Notes: generated by a model not told the origin, from the sequence alone. A DNA stretch of 64,000 bases from Ulva prolifera (GCA_023078555.1 CM041202.1:3902022-3966021); one strand, 5' to 3'; numbered from the stretch's first letter, positions 1 to 11,300 are shown. Numbers and translations are program-made.

Positions 1-2
1 TC

Positions 3-2302
3 CGAAACGACATCACTACTCTTTCACGAGCTGCGGCGGCAGAAACGACCGCTCAAGCAGAGTCCCGGTCTGTACTGGCAGCGGTGTCCGCGCGAGTTCA
101 GGCACTGGCCAACGTCAGCACTGGTTCGTCCTCGTCGACGTCCGCACCATATGCATCCGGCACCAGCTTGCCCCCTTTGGTCACAGACATTGATCTGCTC
201 GACTTCACTAGTGGGTTGCCACGTGCATCGTCCGGCTTGCCGGCGCACCACCTTCCGGTGTCGGCGGTGATGCCGCCGCGTGTGCCTTCGCAGGCCTCGT
301 GTGCGTCTCCGGTGCCTGTCGCGGCATCAAAACCACCGACACCAGGTGCAGCTGCGATCGTCCACGCGGAAGGCACAGGCACACGGGCAGAGTCTAAAGC
401 TTCGTTGCTTGCTGCTGGTATCACCTTGACGCCGCTGTTACGGAACTCATGACCATGCTTGATTCCGCGGACGATGAGAAAAATCCTACCAAACGCCTAG
501 CTTTGGCTGAGTTTTGGGGGAAAACTTTAGTGGACAAGTCGTTGCAATTTGTGCACGGCGTCACGGACGTTGGTGACTGGCTGGCACCGCCCACGAGACT
601 TCTGTTAAGTTTCGCGCATTTGCTGCACGGTTGCCGGGGGTGATTTCGGACAGGTGGATACATGACCGCTTGTTGGCCATGTTCCCTGTAGAATTCCACG
701 TGCGCCTGAGCGCATCCAGCGATGCGAATCGCACCTCGGACACCTTGCTGCGTTTAGTGCGGTCCAACTTCCAAGACAAACATTCGGAGTTGGCGACAAG
801 CCTCACTGTGCTTCCAGACCGGCACATGCAACAGCCGGATAAGTTGTTCACGCGTCACATAGACGATAATGTGCGTGTGTATAGATTGCACAACGTGCGC
901 GCCAAACTTACCCCGGCGCTGTACATGACGTTATTTGGGGTTACACATCGCGCCGACACGCTCGGTCGCGTTTTCCATACTGTGGCTCGCAAACACTTGC
1001 TTGAGCAGGGCATCACGGAGACATCCGACGAGTATAACTGGGGGGATCTAGAACCCATTCGCGCGTTGTGCCATATGCTTGATCGTGAGCAAGCCGAGCA
1101 TTCAGCACAGCCCCGGCGTGCTGCCTCGGCAGCTGCGTCTGCGGCTGTCGCCGCGAGTGGTGCAGCTCCGACAGAGCGGGGCACTCCCACCGGGCGCGGC
1201 AGAGGTCGCGGCCGTGGCCGTGGCGGTGGTCGTGGTGATCGCGACCCTGGCCCGCTTTGGGACCAGCCAAACGCGAACCAACCGGTCCAGCAAGATTTCT
1301 CCCCTGACATGCTGATGGCATCTGATCCACATATGTCAGTCAACACCAATGCTCTGAGCGCGCACATGTCCAATGCAGTCGTGGCAGCGGTGAATTCGCA
1401 TGCCCTCCAGCACGGCCGCTCCCCAGCCGTTGGGCCCACCGTATGGCCGCATAAAGACCATTGGGAGATGCTGGCAGCGAGCATTGAGCCGGCAGCAAAG
1501 CCAGGCCATGCTTCGGTCGCTGCTGCCACGCGCTCCCGCATCACAGTTGAGTTCAGCCCTACTGCCCGCGAACGCTCATATGATCCTAAGGAGCAACCTC
1601 GTACCATATCAGCGCAGCCTCCAGTGGAAGTGCCGTTGAAGGGTCTGGACACCACTGCTCCCACGCCTGTCCTGGACGCGCCTTCGGCACTCCCGACTGT
1701 TGCGAATGATGTGGAGTCCGCTGTCCCTTCTGGCGCGGATGACCGCGAAGCTACAGCGGGGGGGGCGCGAAGGCAGACGTAACAAGCGCACAAAGACGCC
1801 CTCCCCTGCTAGCGCCAGCAGCTCGCACGGCGACACTACTGATGCCCTTGCTCAGAAATCTCAGGATGCGGTCACTGTCCCTCCCGCGGGTGCCAAAGCA
1901 GTGCACCCAGCCCGCCTAGCGCGGAAGTCGTCGGCACGCCGGCCCAATTTGCAGGCAGACCGCGGGGATGTGTGTGATGAGCAGGACTCCGACACAGTCG
2001 CCGCGCGCCGAGCGCACCTCGATGAGTTCCGTCGCGAAATGGCAGATCGTAAAGTGCCCACGCGTGTGTACCGAGCAATTCTGCAGTCTACGGTCACCCT
2101 TTCTCTGGCAGAGCTGGCGGCGCTCGCTGTGCATGACCGACTTGTGACGCTCCTTGTGCAACTTGCCGAGACGCTGCGTGAAGCGGACGATGCTCATGTG
2201 CTCGACGGCCCACGCAAACGCGTTGATGCGGTCCTGGCTGCCGCACTCCTTCGAGTCGTGACTGCCCATGCCGGCGCCACTCCGGACACGATGAAAGTAT
2301 AG
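3..2302 (+). pseudogene. gypsy-1 gag (frameshifted)
   Basis: Gag-like polyprotein that would form the particle core. It is readable in successive frames: 3-452 (Ala/Ser-rich, coiled-coil-like start), about 449-643, 631-1782 (the main capsid-like block followed by a Gly/Arg-rich RGRGRGRG stretch near 1190-1240) and about 1755-2302. No CCHC zinc knuckle was seen; the GR-rich tract may be its nucleic-acid-binding substitute. The 1782 to 1755 switch lies at an 8-G run in positions 1756-1770, so an indel there is likely. Assignment rests on position upstream of protease and RT and on composition, not on a recognised gag domain. The long reverse-strand frame at 855-1793 is a GC-rich shadow. Confidence 0.6.
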
Positions 2303-2336
2303 GCTACTGCCATTTCCACATGCGCAGACCCTAGCG

Positions 2337-3054
2337 GTGTCAGCGCTCGGTGGTCCAAGATACTCTGTTCCAGCGCAGAATGGACAAAAGTGCCGGGCAA
2401 GACTACCAACGCTGAAAGTTCCGTTCGCTGAAATGCGGAAGTGCACGGGGTTCTTGACATCTCAGGTTTCCCGCGCCGGCGCGCCAAATCACCCTCAGGG
2501 GTTGAAAGTCGCTTTCGATGAGGGCGCAGAACTCAATACCATCACCAAATCTGCTTGGCAGAAGCACAAAGCGAATTGGGAAAATGGTCACCCCGCGTTC
2601 AATGACAACCATGACATTGGCAAACCTCATGGTGTTAAAATGCAGCAGCCTGTCACCCTCACTGGTTTTCATGGGGACGCGGCATGACCACATTGTTCTA
2701 ATTCACTTGCGCCTTGGTTGTGCGTGCTATCCAGTGTATTGTACGCTCGTTGACGTCGCCCCGGCAGATGTTGTCCTCGGACTTGGGTTCCGCAGGAAAT
2801 TCAATGCCCCCTATCCGCCGGCATACCCTTTGTCGCAGTCAATGGGAGTTACTTCCATCTGCCTGGGCGTGCCGAAAGGATATGGGCTGTATTTCCCTAA
2901 AGGGATTCAAAATCTGTTTCGGGGCCGCGACCCCACTGATGCTGGGTTCTGCCAGATTCTCCATCTCCAGACCCCCTGGATGACATGGAATGTTACCGGC
3001 AAACGCCTCACGCCCACGCAACTCAGTGGAGCCGTCACCGATGCTTCTCAATGA
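2337..3054 (+). pseudogene. gypsy-1 aspartic protease region (frameshifted, altered active site)
   Basis: Retropepsin-like region just upstream of RT. The frame 2337-2687 holds the sequence VAFDEGAELNTI near 2507-2545, in the place where clan AA proteases have D-S/T-G-A. Here the Ser/Thr is Glu. The frame then shifts near 2670, and 2518-3054 continues with ADVVLGLGF near 2765-2790, which matches the usual hydrophobic ILG-type flap/core motif of the second half. Two in-frame stops (3052 and 3061) separate it from the RT frame. It may be a dead protease or a copy damaged by indels. The assignment is from motif order and neighbourhood. Confidence 0.55.
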
Positions 3055-3120
3055 CTGAGTTGACAGTCTGCACGGCGCTGGGTCCGCTCGTTTAAAGACC
3101 CGTCCCCCACAAATGCTGCA

Positions 3121-5100
3121 TTGGCAGGTGTTTTCGATAGCATTTCAAAGGGGACATACAACTGTTCCATGGACTCTCAGGGTTGTGCCCTTGTGGACAT
3201 GTCCTTAGGCAGCAAAGCTTTCTGCAAGCCGCGCTTGCCCTTCATTATTACACCAGCCATCGACGGTGGTGATTTAGTGGGTGATGAGTTCGCCCACGTC
3301 AACTCGTGTTGCAGGTCGCACTCGATGTGTGACATGCCTGAGGAGGGGGAGGACACTGCGACACAATCGTCGTTACGTGTGCCTGGCCCTTCACACGACC
3401 AGGCGCTAGGTTTTGACCCAGGCGCAATTCCGGAGGAGCACCGCATCCTGATCGAGGCTGCACCTCCCGGAAATAATTTCACGGAACTGCCTAAATCTGC
3501 AGCAGCTTCATGCGCGGAGCATTCAGGCGTGCCCCGCACATTCTGTAGGCGTACTCAGTATCACCTTAGGCAAAGGCAATTGCGCACAAAAGAGTCTATC
3601 CGCCGAGCCGCGGTCGAGAAAGCACAACTCGCCAGTGCCATAGCGGAGGTAGCTCAAGTCACGAGCGACCAGCTCACAGACAAGCAGACTCAAGAGCTAC
3701 AAGCTCTGATTGAAAAGCACAAGGACCAGATCTCTTGGGACCCTAATGACATTGGGTGCCTATCTGAGGATTACAAGGAGTTCTACCTCCAGATTCCCAC
3801 GGAGGAAGGTGCCAAATGTAAGCAGAGGCCTTACAGGCTCTCATACAAAGAATTGGAAGCTTTCAGAACGCAAGTGTCCCTGCTCTTGCAGCAGGAAGTT
3901 ATAAAGAAAGCTGACGGTCCAACCGACTTTCTCTCTCCGGTGCTATTTGTGCCGAAGCCACGTAAGCCGGACGAGCTGCGTATGTGCGTAGACTTCCGCA
4001 GATTGAATGCTGTGTCGAAGCGCGACTACCATGCCCTCCCGCATATCCGTGACCTGCTTCAATCCATGTCCGGCTGTAAATACTTCACAGCCCTGGATTT
4101 GACCTGGGGATTCTGGGCCCTTCCAGTGGTCGAACAGGATCAGCACAAAACGGCCTTTACGCGCCCCGATGGAGAAGTTGATGTCTGGACGAAGGCTCCT
4201 ATGGGTCTCTCCAACTCGCCTGCTGCCTTCCAACGTCTCATGGCACATGTGCTGAGAGATATCAAAGGCGTGTCAGTCTACATAGACGACATCACAATCT
4301 TCTCCAAGACCTGGCAGGAGCACCTCAGCATTCTTGCCAGGGTGTTTGAGAGACTGCGCAAGTCAGGTCTGATGGTTAAATATGCCAAATGCGTCTGGGC
4401 AGGTGCAGAGTGCAGAGTACTGGGCTCTATTGTCAGTGAGGCCGGCATTGCGCCCGATCCTGACAAAGTGGCTGCGGTGGACAAGCTGCCGGTGCCTCGA
4501 AATGTTGCGGACGTTCGCAGCTTCTTGGGTGCCACTGGATATTTCCACGAGCACATACACGCGTATGCGGACAAGTCAGCACCTTTGAGGGCGTTGCTGA
4601 AAAAGAACGTGCAATTCATCTGGTCTGAGGAATGCCAGCGCGCCTTTGAGCAGCTAAAAGCAGATCTCGTGTCTCCGGCGTACTTACGCATGCCAGACCC
4701 AGAACGACCGTTCATTCTCACCACAGACTGGTCCAAACTAGCTGTTGGTGCAGTTTTGAGCCACATCCAGCCAGAGGATCCTGCAGATCCGGACTCTGCA
4801 GAGAAAGAGTATGTCATAGCGTACTCTGGCAGATCTCTGAACCAAGCTGAGAGCCATTATGCTCCCACGGAAGGAGAGTGCCTGGCCCTTGTATGGGCCA
4901 CCAGAAAATTCAGACCGTATTTACACGGCTACAAATTTCGTGTTCGCACTGACCACGCGGCCTTGAAATGGTTGTCCACGGCTCGCTTCGAAAATTCTAA
5001 GCTAGAGCGATGGGCGATGCGCCTGCAAGAATTCGACTATGAAGTTGAGTACCTGCCGGGAGATCAGAATGTTGTGGCCGACCACCTGTCGAGACACTAA
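3121..5100 (+). CDS. gypsy-1 reverse transcriptase-RNase H
   Basis: Open for 659 codons. After an N-terminal stretch, the RT fingers and palm run from about 3800 (SPVLFVPKP, CVDFRRLN, ALDLTWGFWALPV) to the catalytic YIDD at about 4280. The thumb and connection follow, then RNase H (LTTDWSKLAVGAVL near 4720, EGECLALVWA near 4875, RTDHAALKWL near 4945) ending in QNVVADHLSRH. The RT aspartates (LDLTWG and YIDD) and RNase H Asp, Glu, Asp residues are present, so this part could still be catalytically competent. The stop at 5098 is followed six bases later by the integrase ATG in the same frame, so RT and integrase are separate ORFs divided by one stop. RT copies element RNA into cDNA inside the particle. 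Confidence 0.92.
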   Translation: MAGVFDSISKGTYNCSMDSQGCALVDMSLGSKAFCKPRLPFIITPAIDGGDLVGDEFAHVNSCCRSHSMCDMPEEGEDTATQSSLRVPGPSHDQALGFDPGAIPEEHRILIEAAPPGNNFTELPKSAAASCAEHSGVPRTFCRRTQYHLRQRQLRTKESIRRAAVEKAQLASAIAEVAQVTSDQLTDKQTQELQALIEKHKDQISWDPNDIGCLSEDYKEFYLQIPTEEGAKCKQRPYRLSYKELEAFRTQVSLLLQQEVIKKADGPTDFLSPVLFVPKPRKPDELRMCVDFRRLNAVSKRDYHALPHIRDLLQSMSGCKYFTALDLTWGFWALPVVEQDQHKTAFTRPDGEVDVWTKAPMGLSNSPAAFQRLMAHVLRDIKGVSVYIDDITIFSKTWQEHLSILARVFERLRKSGLMVKYAKCVWAGAECRVLGSIVSEAGIAPDPDKVAAVDKLPVPRNVADVRSFLGATGYFHEHIHAYADKSAPLRALLKKNVQFIWSEECQRAFEQLKADLVSPAYLRMPDPERPFILTTDWSKLAVGAVLSHIQPEDPADPDSAEKEYVIAYSGRSLNQAESHYAPTEGECLALVWATRKFRPYLHGYKFRVRTDHAALKWLSTARFENSKLERWAMRLQEFDYEVEYLPGDQNVVADHLSRH

Positions 5101-5106
5101 TCCCAC

Positions 5107-6750
5107 ATGGAAGCGGGCAGCGTGACCGCAGTTGGTGGTCACCTGGCCTTTGCTACCGAGGGCCGCGTTCTTGATATTGAAGACGAGGGCCATGATGTGT
5201 TCGATCCCCAGTCATGGTGCATGCATAGCCTGCAAGAGCTGTGGACATCGGGCGACACGCAAGCAAAGAACAAGCAACCCTGCACCATTTGCGGTGCTGC
5301 AGAGGGTTACGCTCACATGGTGTTATGCGATACCTGCAACCGGCCATACCACCTGCAGTGTATGCACCCCCGACGGTCTGTGGTACCCGATGGAGGGTGG
5401 CACTGCCATCAATGCGATGAAGCGTATTCCAACGTCGACGAACTCCGCCGCAGCGACCCGATCTTGTTTGCGCGGCGTGGAGATTCGCATCACCCAGATC
5501 TAGCGGATTTGGCACGTGCGTATGTTGAGCGACAGGAGCGGGCAGTGGTCGAGTCCTTGAACTGCCATGCATCAAGCGGTTACCGCGACCCGGAAGCAGC
5601 GTCGCAGCACGCGCGTGCTGCGGCGGAAGCAGTGTTCCACCCCGATATGCCCAAAGCGCTGAAACGCAAAGTCCGTAAGAAGGCTGCCACCTTGCGATTG
5701 CATCCGACTCGCCCAGAATGGCTGCTCGAGCATACGCAAATGCGCACAGGCAACCGTTTGTGGCTAGCAGTGCCCCCTGTGGAATTCCTCTGGGGACTGA
5801 TTGGAGCGTATCATGATCGCATGGGACATGCCGGCGTGAGTCAAACACTGGCCGTGCTACATCAGCACTACCATTGGCAAGGCATCAAGCTAGATGTAGC
5901 AGCTTATGTTGAACAGTGCCATGCTTGCCAAGTCAAGTGGTTGGAATTGCAACATGTGGCAGATGTGCAGCTTCCCCGCATGAGCAAGCCGTTCTGCCAT
6001 GTGCACATTGACCTGGCTGGCCCGTTTCCCCTCCGTGATGTGAAAGCGCCAGTGCGTGGCAAGGCAGGGCGCACCAAATCCACGTTGTCCACGGCACAGA
6101 CCGGCCAAGGGTATGTGTGCCTAATGGTGGATTATTTCACAAAGGCGGCGGAATTCGCACCGCTGCGAGACAAGAGTGCCGACACAGTCGCTCGTGCCGT
6201 GCATGACTTCTGGTTCATGCGCTACGGCATCCCGGAATGGGTGACCACGGATAACGGGACAGAGTTTGCTGGAGCCTTCCGGCACCAGCTAGAACGGTTT
6301 GGCATTGACCACGTCCAGACCTCTGCGTACCATCCCCAGTCCAACGGCGCCGTCGAGCGACTCGTGCGCACAATGAAGACCATGTTGGCGGCAAAAGTTG
6401 CCGGTGCCATCCTTGATTGGCCCGCGCTGCTTCCGCAGACACGCATGGAGTACATGCAACGCCGACATACAGTGACCGTTTATGCGCCAAATGAGTTGGT
6501 GATGGCACACCGCCTCCGGCTGCCGCCTTCGGTGGGCACACACGATGCGCACCCCCGCATGGCAGCCGTCGAGATTTCTGCCATGCCCGAGGACGATTAT
6601 GTGCGTGAGCGCGACGCCCGCGCAGAGCGTGTGGCTGCGCGCGTATACGATCGCAGCAACGTAATGCTGACAGGCAAGCCCACCTTCTGGCCATTCGCAA
6701 GCCTAGGAGGGGGAGGAAATTGCAAGCTGGAGACCTTGCTTATGTCCTAG
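5107..6750 (+). CDS. gypsy-1 PHD finger-integrase fusion
   Basis: 547 codons. Residues about 59-104 form a complete C4HC3 PHD finger: CTIC, LCDTC, YHLQC, WHCHQC in order, with a conserved Trp two residues before the last Cys pair. Integrase follows: zinc-binding HHCC (H-DRMGH near 5812, CHACQ near 5920), then catalytic Asp in HIDLAGPFPL (about 6007), Asp in TTDNGTEF (about 6247) and Glu in HPQSNGAVERL (about 6350), a D,D-35-E arrangement. PHD fingers commonly read histone H3 tails, so an inferred role is targeting integration to marked chromatin, analogous to the chromodomain in chromoviruses. The frame departs from the C-terminal domain near 6690. Confidence 0.88.
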   Translation: MEAGSVTAVGGHLAFATEGRVLDIEDEGHDVFDPQSWCMHSLQELWTSGDTQAKNKQPCTICGAAEGYAHMVLCDTCNRPYHLQCMHPRRSVVPDGGWHCHQCDEAYSNVDELRRSDPILFARRGDSHHPDLADLARAYVERQERAVVESLNCHASSGYRDPEAASQHARAAAEAVFHPDMPKALKRKVRKKAATLRLHPTRPEWLLEHTQMRTGNRLWLAVPPVEFLWGLIGAYHDRMGHAGVSQTLAVLHQHYHWQGIKLDVAAYVEQCHACQVKWLELQHVADVQLPRMSKPFCHVHIDLAGPFPLRDVKAPVRGKAGRTKSTLSTAQTGQGYVCLMVDYFTKAAEFAPLRDKSADTVARAVHDFWFMRYGIPEWVTTDNGTEFAGAFRHQLERFGIDHVQTSAYHPQSNGAVERLVRTMKTMLAAKVAGAILDWPALLPQTRMEYMQRRHTVTVYAPNELVMAHRLRLPPSVGTHDAHPRMAAVEISAMPEDDYVRERDARAERVAARVYDRSNVMLTGKPTFWPFASLGGGGNCKLETLLMS

Positions 6751-6995
6751 AACGCGGACTGGGCAAGAAAAATGCGGTCACAGGCCCATTTGTTGTCGAA
6801 AGCATATCTGAAAATCAGGCTTTCCTGCGTTCAACGCGCCAAGTGCCAGGTCAGGAAGTGCGCCACTTTTCAATACACTTAGAACGTGTGGCCCAATGCA
6901 CGACTGTGACGGACGTGTTAGAGAAGCTCTTGCACGCCGCAGGCATGTCGATGCGGCCACCGCCCGATCACGCGGCGGCGCAGCTCACGAGCTAG
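6690..6995 (+). pseudogene. gypsy-1 integrase C-terminal domain, out of frame
   Basis: In a different frame from the integrase core, the sequence RKPRRGRKLQAGDLAYVLERG leads into a small beta-rich stretch ending in a stop at 6993. LQAGDLAYV matches the conserved GDxV start of the SH3-like C-terminal integrase domain of gypsy elements (F.xGDLVLV). A single indel near 6690, beside the C and G runs, explains the break. No chromodomain is visible, consistent with the PHD finger being the only recognisable chromatin module of this element. Confidence 0.6.
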
Positions 6996-7015
6996 CGCAC
7001 GCCGGCCCCATCGGC

Positions 7016-7035
7016 GCCTTTGTAAGATCATGACA
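7016..7035 (+). repeat. 20-bp direct repeat, copy 1
   Basis: GCCTTTGTAAGATCATGACA occurs here, just after the gypsy-1 pol end, and again at 7683-7702. Placement at the pol end suggests LTR or insertion-site sequence, but no LTR boundary could be fixed. Confidence 0.5.
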
Positions 7036-7127
7036 TGAATGTCGTGGCCTAGCTATGTAACTGAGCCATGCTCGTTGCTAGCATTGCTCGAGCCAGCGCA
7101 GCTAGGCCTGCGCGCAAATGCACTCAC

Positions 7128-7276
7128 GCTGCGTGCATCCGTCTGCACATGCATGCATGCGCGACTGTGCGCTCAGCCGTGCCATCAGCTCTGATGCACG
7201 CTTGTCTCTGCTCTGCTTGATGTAGTTGCAGTGCTCATAAGCCTTCTCATCCTTGAGGAAGCTCGGCCGATTGGGG
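7128..7276 (-). CDS. possible exon of an unrecognised host gene
   Basis: On the - strand a 149-bp stretch is open and protein-like (PNRPSFLKDEKAYEHCNYIK, then QSRDKRASELMARLSAQ), charged and apparently helical. It is framed by a plausible acceptor (TTCTCAG just above 7276) and a strong donor (GTGAGTG at 7127-7121). I do not recognise the family, and no neighbouring exons could be joined to it with confidence. It lies next to the end of gypsy-1, so the retrotransposon may have landed in or beside this gene. A chance open stretch cannot be excluded. Confidence 0.3.
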
Positions 7277-7299
7277 CTGAGAACGAAATTAAAATACTA

Positions 7300-10200
7300 T
7301 CAATTACATCGGGATGAACGGCCTCTATGTTGTGACGTGCCGAGCTGACAGTGAAGAATAGGCAGTGCTCTGTGTTATGAGCATGTAAGGAGAAGCAAAG
7401 GCGTCGGTGCGGAGCAGTGTTGAAAGGGAGTGTAAGATGGTGCATTCAAACTAATATAGATATCAAGATACAAGATTCGAGTTCAAGTCAAGCAGTACCA
7501 AGTCCAGATCAAGCAAGACTGGCGTTCACATAGGTACTTTAGGGCACTGTATTAGCACTTAAGACTGCATCAATTCGCATGGTGACAGTTAGTTCAGCTT
7601 ACTCCCTATTACTTGAACTCATAAGCTTGTGTTGTCTAGGCCACTCACATGCCTAGCTGCCTTGGAACCATCCTGGTTCAGGGCCTTTGTAAGATCATGA
7701 CAATGCCCCATCGAATAATGACAATTTGAAGAGCCACCTCTAGAATGCACTGACAAAGTGCTTGCAATGATCGAGAACACTAAGAAGCCGTACATGTGGT
7801 ATATCACCACCTTACTCATTTGGTTGCACATGAAGCAGCCCGAGTGCTTCCGTATGACCCCGGTGTGGCATGCTTTCTCATGTCTATGTCCAACCTGCAC
7901 CACAACATCCACTAAGTTATCCGCCTTGCCAGCATGCCCATGTTCGTAGTAGGCAGGTGCACTGTCTGCATGATGATCGATAAAGTTTCTACTTGTGGCC
8001 ATGCATGATGCTATATGTTTTCCAATTGTATCCCTCGACAACTATGCAACTTTCTTCGGCCAGGTGTCTGAACAGCGACTCATGGCAGTGCATATTCATT
8101 GGATATGCAAAACGTCCGAAAATGTGTAGGGTCCAACCCGCCGTAAGTTGCTCCATCAGACGTTGCACTGCGGGGAGTCGATGGCATCACTGGAGTTGTC
8201 TGTGACATCCCAAGGGACAAGATCAGTTGGGCACTTTTAAACTCGATAGAGGTTGACTCATCCATCCTGGAGCACCTGGAGGTTCGATACATGGAAGTGT
8301 GTTAACTTGCGTACGCTTGGTTGACACCCCATTCAGCATGTACATTTGGCCCCTCGCAGATACACACGTGCCGTCCTATCTATCACACATGATCCTTATG
8401 TGACAAGTGATGATGCCACAATGCCTTCGCATGCAGGCAGGTGCAACGCAAGCACTTAAACGTGGCATTTTGTAGCGGATGTTCGATTTCAACGACGCTG
8501 GGACACATGATAGTAACAAAGCGGGTCGCGGATAAAAAAATCTGAAGAGCAAAAAGAAGAAGAATAGAAAGGAGTCACAGAACAATGCTTCGTTGCCCTT
8601 CACACTTGACACATGTATTGATGGTGCGCCTTGCCTTCGCCCATCACAATCAACGCGTGCATGCTCTTGCGAACTGGCAATGCACCTTGGACACAGGTCA
8701 TCGGCGTATATGTGTAGGGGCCGCAAGTAAGTTAGATCAAGTTGCAGGCTTCTCGTGTCTTGCCATTGTTGTGAAGCACCGATTTCTTGAGACCACTGTG
8801 GCCGCAATGTGTGATGTTTTAGGACCGCAGGTGGACATGATCCAAGCAAGCGTTGTATACAGTTTCTTCAACTTGTGTGCTACCATATGTGTACTGTGGG
8901 CAGGTGCGTGTTGATGTATGTGTCATAGGTGGCTTGTTGTGATCTTGGCAATGCGTAGTTGTATTGTTTGCAACTTCTACTCGCTCACTCATGTAATGAC
9001 GACCCACTTTAACAGGGAGATGAATACCTTGAGCATATGTAATATATACCGGTTCATTTCGTACCATTAGTGATGCCTGACATCATGTGTCATGGCACAA
9101 TGACGCATGTATGGCGCACTGACCAAGGGGCGTGTCTAGTAGTTAAAAGGGTTGGGCGCTCTAGAGTATGGCCGTTGCAAAACGGCTACAAAGACGTGTC
9201 CTTGTAGCGCCGATGCAGACCATTTTGTGAACTTGTCAGCTTGTGATTGTTGCTCGAGTTCTCCATTGTACATGCAGATGCTAATCGGGCATGTTTACAA
9301 GACATGAGCGCCCCTGACATGGTTGGATGGATATTGATCTATCAAGCACTGCCGCACGCACGGGACTGGACCACGTTGTCAAAGTAGGATGTTTTGTTCA
9401 ATGATGATTTCTGTAATACCATTTGTGAGGCAGAGAAATCTGAATTGGACTTAATGTGTCTTTGATCCTACGCGCATGCATTGTTGATGACAGTGCAGAG
9501 TCAGATGCCACGGAAGATGACAATGCCGCCACCACAGATGGTCTGACTCGGAGGACATTGAACATGCTAATGACTCATCAGTGATGAGACAATTCGGCCG
9601 GCTGTTTTTGCACGCTTGCAAGCATGGCGCACCAACCGCCATGACCTAATGTATGCAATTGCTGAACAGGCTGCCGAGGTTGACAAGATGGAAGATGAAT
9701 ACGGGGTGAGTCCGAAAATCGAGCGGTTGAGCCTCCCGACCGTGGGACACGTGCGTTTCTATCATCATACACATGCTATTCTTCATAACCAGTGGTTGTG
9801 CCATTGGCATGGTTCGGCTTGTGCAGTACGGAAAGGCGGGATGAATCAAGTTGAAATGAAAGAAGTGCGGGAGATTGAACATTGTACCACAAACATGGAT
9901 TGCATCACCCTAGAAGACCGAAATATTATCAGGGGGAATACGACCTGTGCCAAGTCTCGCTTCTAGCACTATAGGCGTTACAGAAGGCATTTGGCTGGCG
10001 GCAAGCGTTGAATCACAAAACTCAAAAGACATGTCGGTGCGATTCTCCTCTCCCGCTTTTGGCTATCTCTACACCTTCGTCACAATGTATATCTATCTAT
10101 TGGCAGCCGCTAGTCAATGCCGCAGAGAAGTCTCATTTGGCACACCTCTTCACTAGTGCGGGAACCTGTGCAGCATTGAAACTTATTAGAAACATCGTTA

Positions 10201-11110
10201 AGGACCGCAGCAACATTTTTTCGTACGCATCCCCCCCCCCCCAGGGTGTTATTTGTCTTTATGGGCTGATGACCATGGTTTAGCAATAGAATGTGTTCCC
10301 TAGTTGCAGGCATAAACCAACTTGCAGGATCTGTGTTCAGATGAAACACGGGCAAGGGATGTAGGAGAATGGAGGCTAACCTGTCAATCCCGGTTGATGT
10401 TGAGGTTACGGACATGCCGCATAGAGGCTTGCTGGCGGGTGTGTGCACAACGAGCTCAGCTTTCCAACCAAACCCACTGTTGTCCCACCACCCGGAAAAA
10501 TTGGTAAATGTGTAACCAAGCTGACCTCAACCGAGGTCGCCAGCATGGCAGCAACACTGTGCGCATCAACCCCAAATGTGGTCGTGTGTGTTGATAGATC
10601 AACAACATCTGTCTACTTGATGCTATGATGATCACACTCATGAGGGGCGGCCTGATGCAGTCACCAAGTGGTGGACCTGATGGCGTTGTGGTTACGAGGC
10701 GACGATGCATGCAATTTGAGGCTGGTGATGCTGAGTGCTTACGTCAGATTCTTGCCCAGCCCTCAACCCGCTTATGGGGTGCAATGTGACTTGCAAGCAT
10801 CGAAGACCAATCCCAACGAGTGAGTGGACCTTCGTGCCATGGTGCACAACCGTAACCTTGCACGAGATTCCCTCAACAGCCTAGTCTTTCACTTTTGGGC
10901 GAAGCTCCGGGGCAAACCTAGGGCTCCATTCCTTTGGAGTGAAATTGTCATTGGCGCGTGGTGCGCTTCCCCGGCATGTGATGGTGTGTGCTCTTGTGTA
11001 CAACAAGGTATGCTCACCCGTAGGAACTCGTGTAGGCAGTATTATCAGATTGTGGACACATCGGTCCCTCTTGGACCGTTCCGGACGGACTCGCAATTTT
11101 GAACGCGTGG
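7300..11110. other. unassigned DNA with scattered exon-like stretches
   Basis: No recognisable protein domain or complete gene. Three + strand pieces look coding and have donor-like ends: 9616-9711 (AWRTNRHDLMYAIAEQAAEV, then GTGAGT), 10368-10510 (MEANLSIPVDVEVTDM) and 10824-11009 (NRNLARDSLNSLVFHFWAKL, ending near CAAG|GTATGC). They could be exons of one degraded or intron-rich gene, but frames and junctions were not resolved. A 12-C run lies at 10231-10242. The rest shows nothing I can name. Confidence 0.2.
7683..7702 (+). repeat. 20-bp direct repeat, copy 2
   Basis: Exact second copy of the 20-mer at 7016-7035, 667 bp downstream in the same orientation. Flanking bases differ. It could mark the start of a second, truncated LTR. 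Confidence 0.5.
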
Positions 11111-11114
11111 AGTA

Positions 11115-11300
11115 ACATTACAGTCCGCCGAAAACGTATAATCTCAGGTCATATACGTTTCTTACGTCGTACAATATCTGAACCTCCAATATTGCCGTAT
11201 ATGGTATCGTAAGGCGTATAAGATGCCATATAAACGTATGATGCACCGTACGACCGTATGAAGTGCCGTACATGCCCTTGATGACCCATACGATGGTCGT
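11115..11300. repeat. CGTAT-rich cluster, left of solo LTR
   Basis: Dense repeats of CGTATA, CCGTAT, CGTACG and their complements, for example near 11137, 11190, 11212, 11233 and 11262. A similar cluster occurs at 12158-12330 on the other side of the solo LTR, so both may belong to one older repeat split by the LTR insertion. Confidence 0.5.

Larger units (their letters stand above)
1..6995 (+). mobile_element. gypsy-1: Ty3/gypsy LTR retrotransposon, 5' end outside window, decayed
   Basis: Ordered gag, protease, RT-RNase H, integrase domains on the + strand identify a Ty3/gypsy element (integrase after RNase H). The 5' LTR and start of gag lie before position 1. The 3' LTR cannot be delimited because its partner is absent. 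Gag and protease switch frame several times, while RT-RNase H and integrase are long open frames. The frame changes could be true decay or indel errors, as some fall at homopolymers (for example the G run near 1756). Confidence 0.9.

Noticed and set aside
855-1793. 312-codon reverse-strand frame over gypsy-1 gag
   Set aside because: Shadow of the GC-rich gag frame; no domain and opposite to all other element ORFs.
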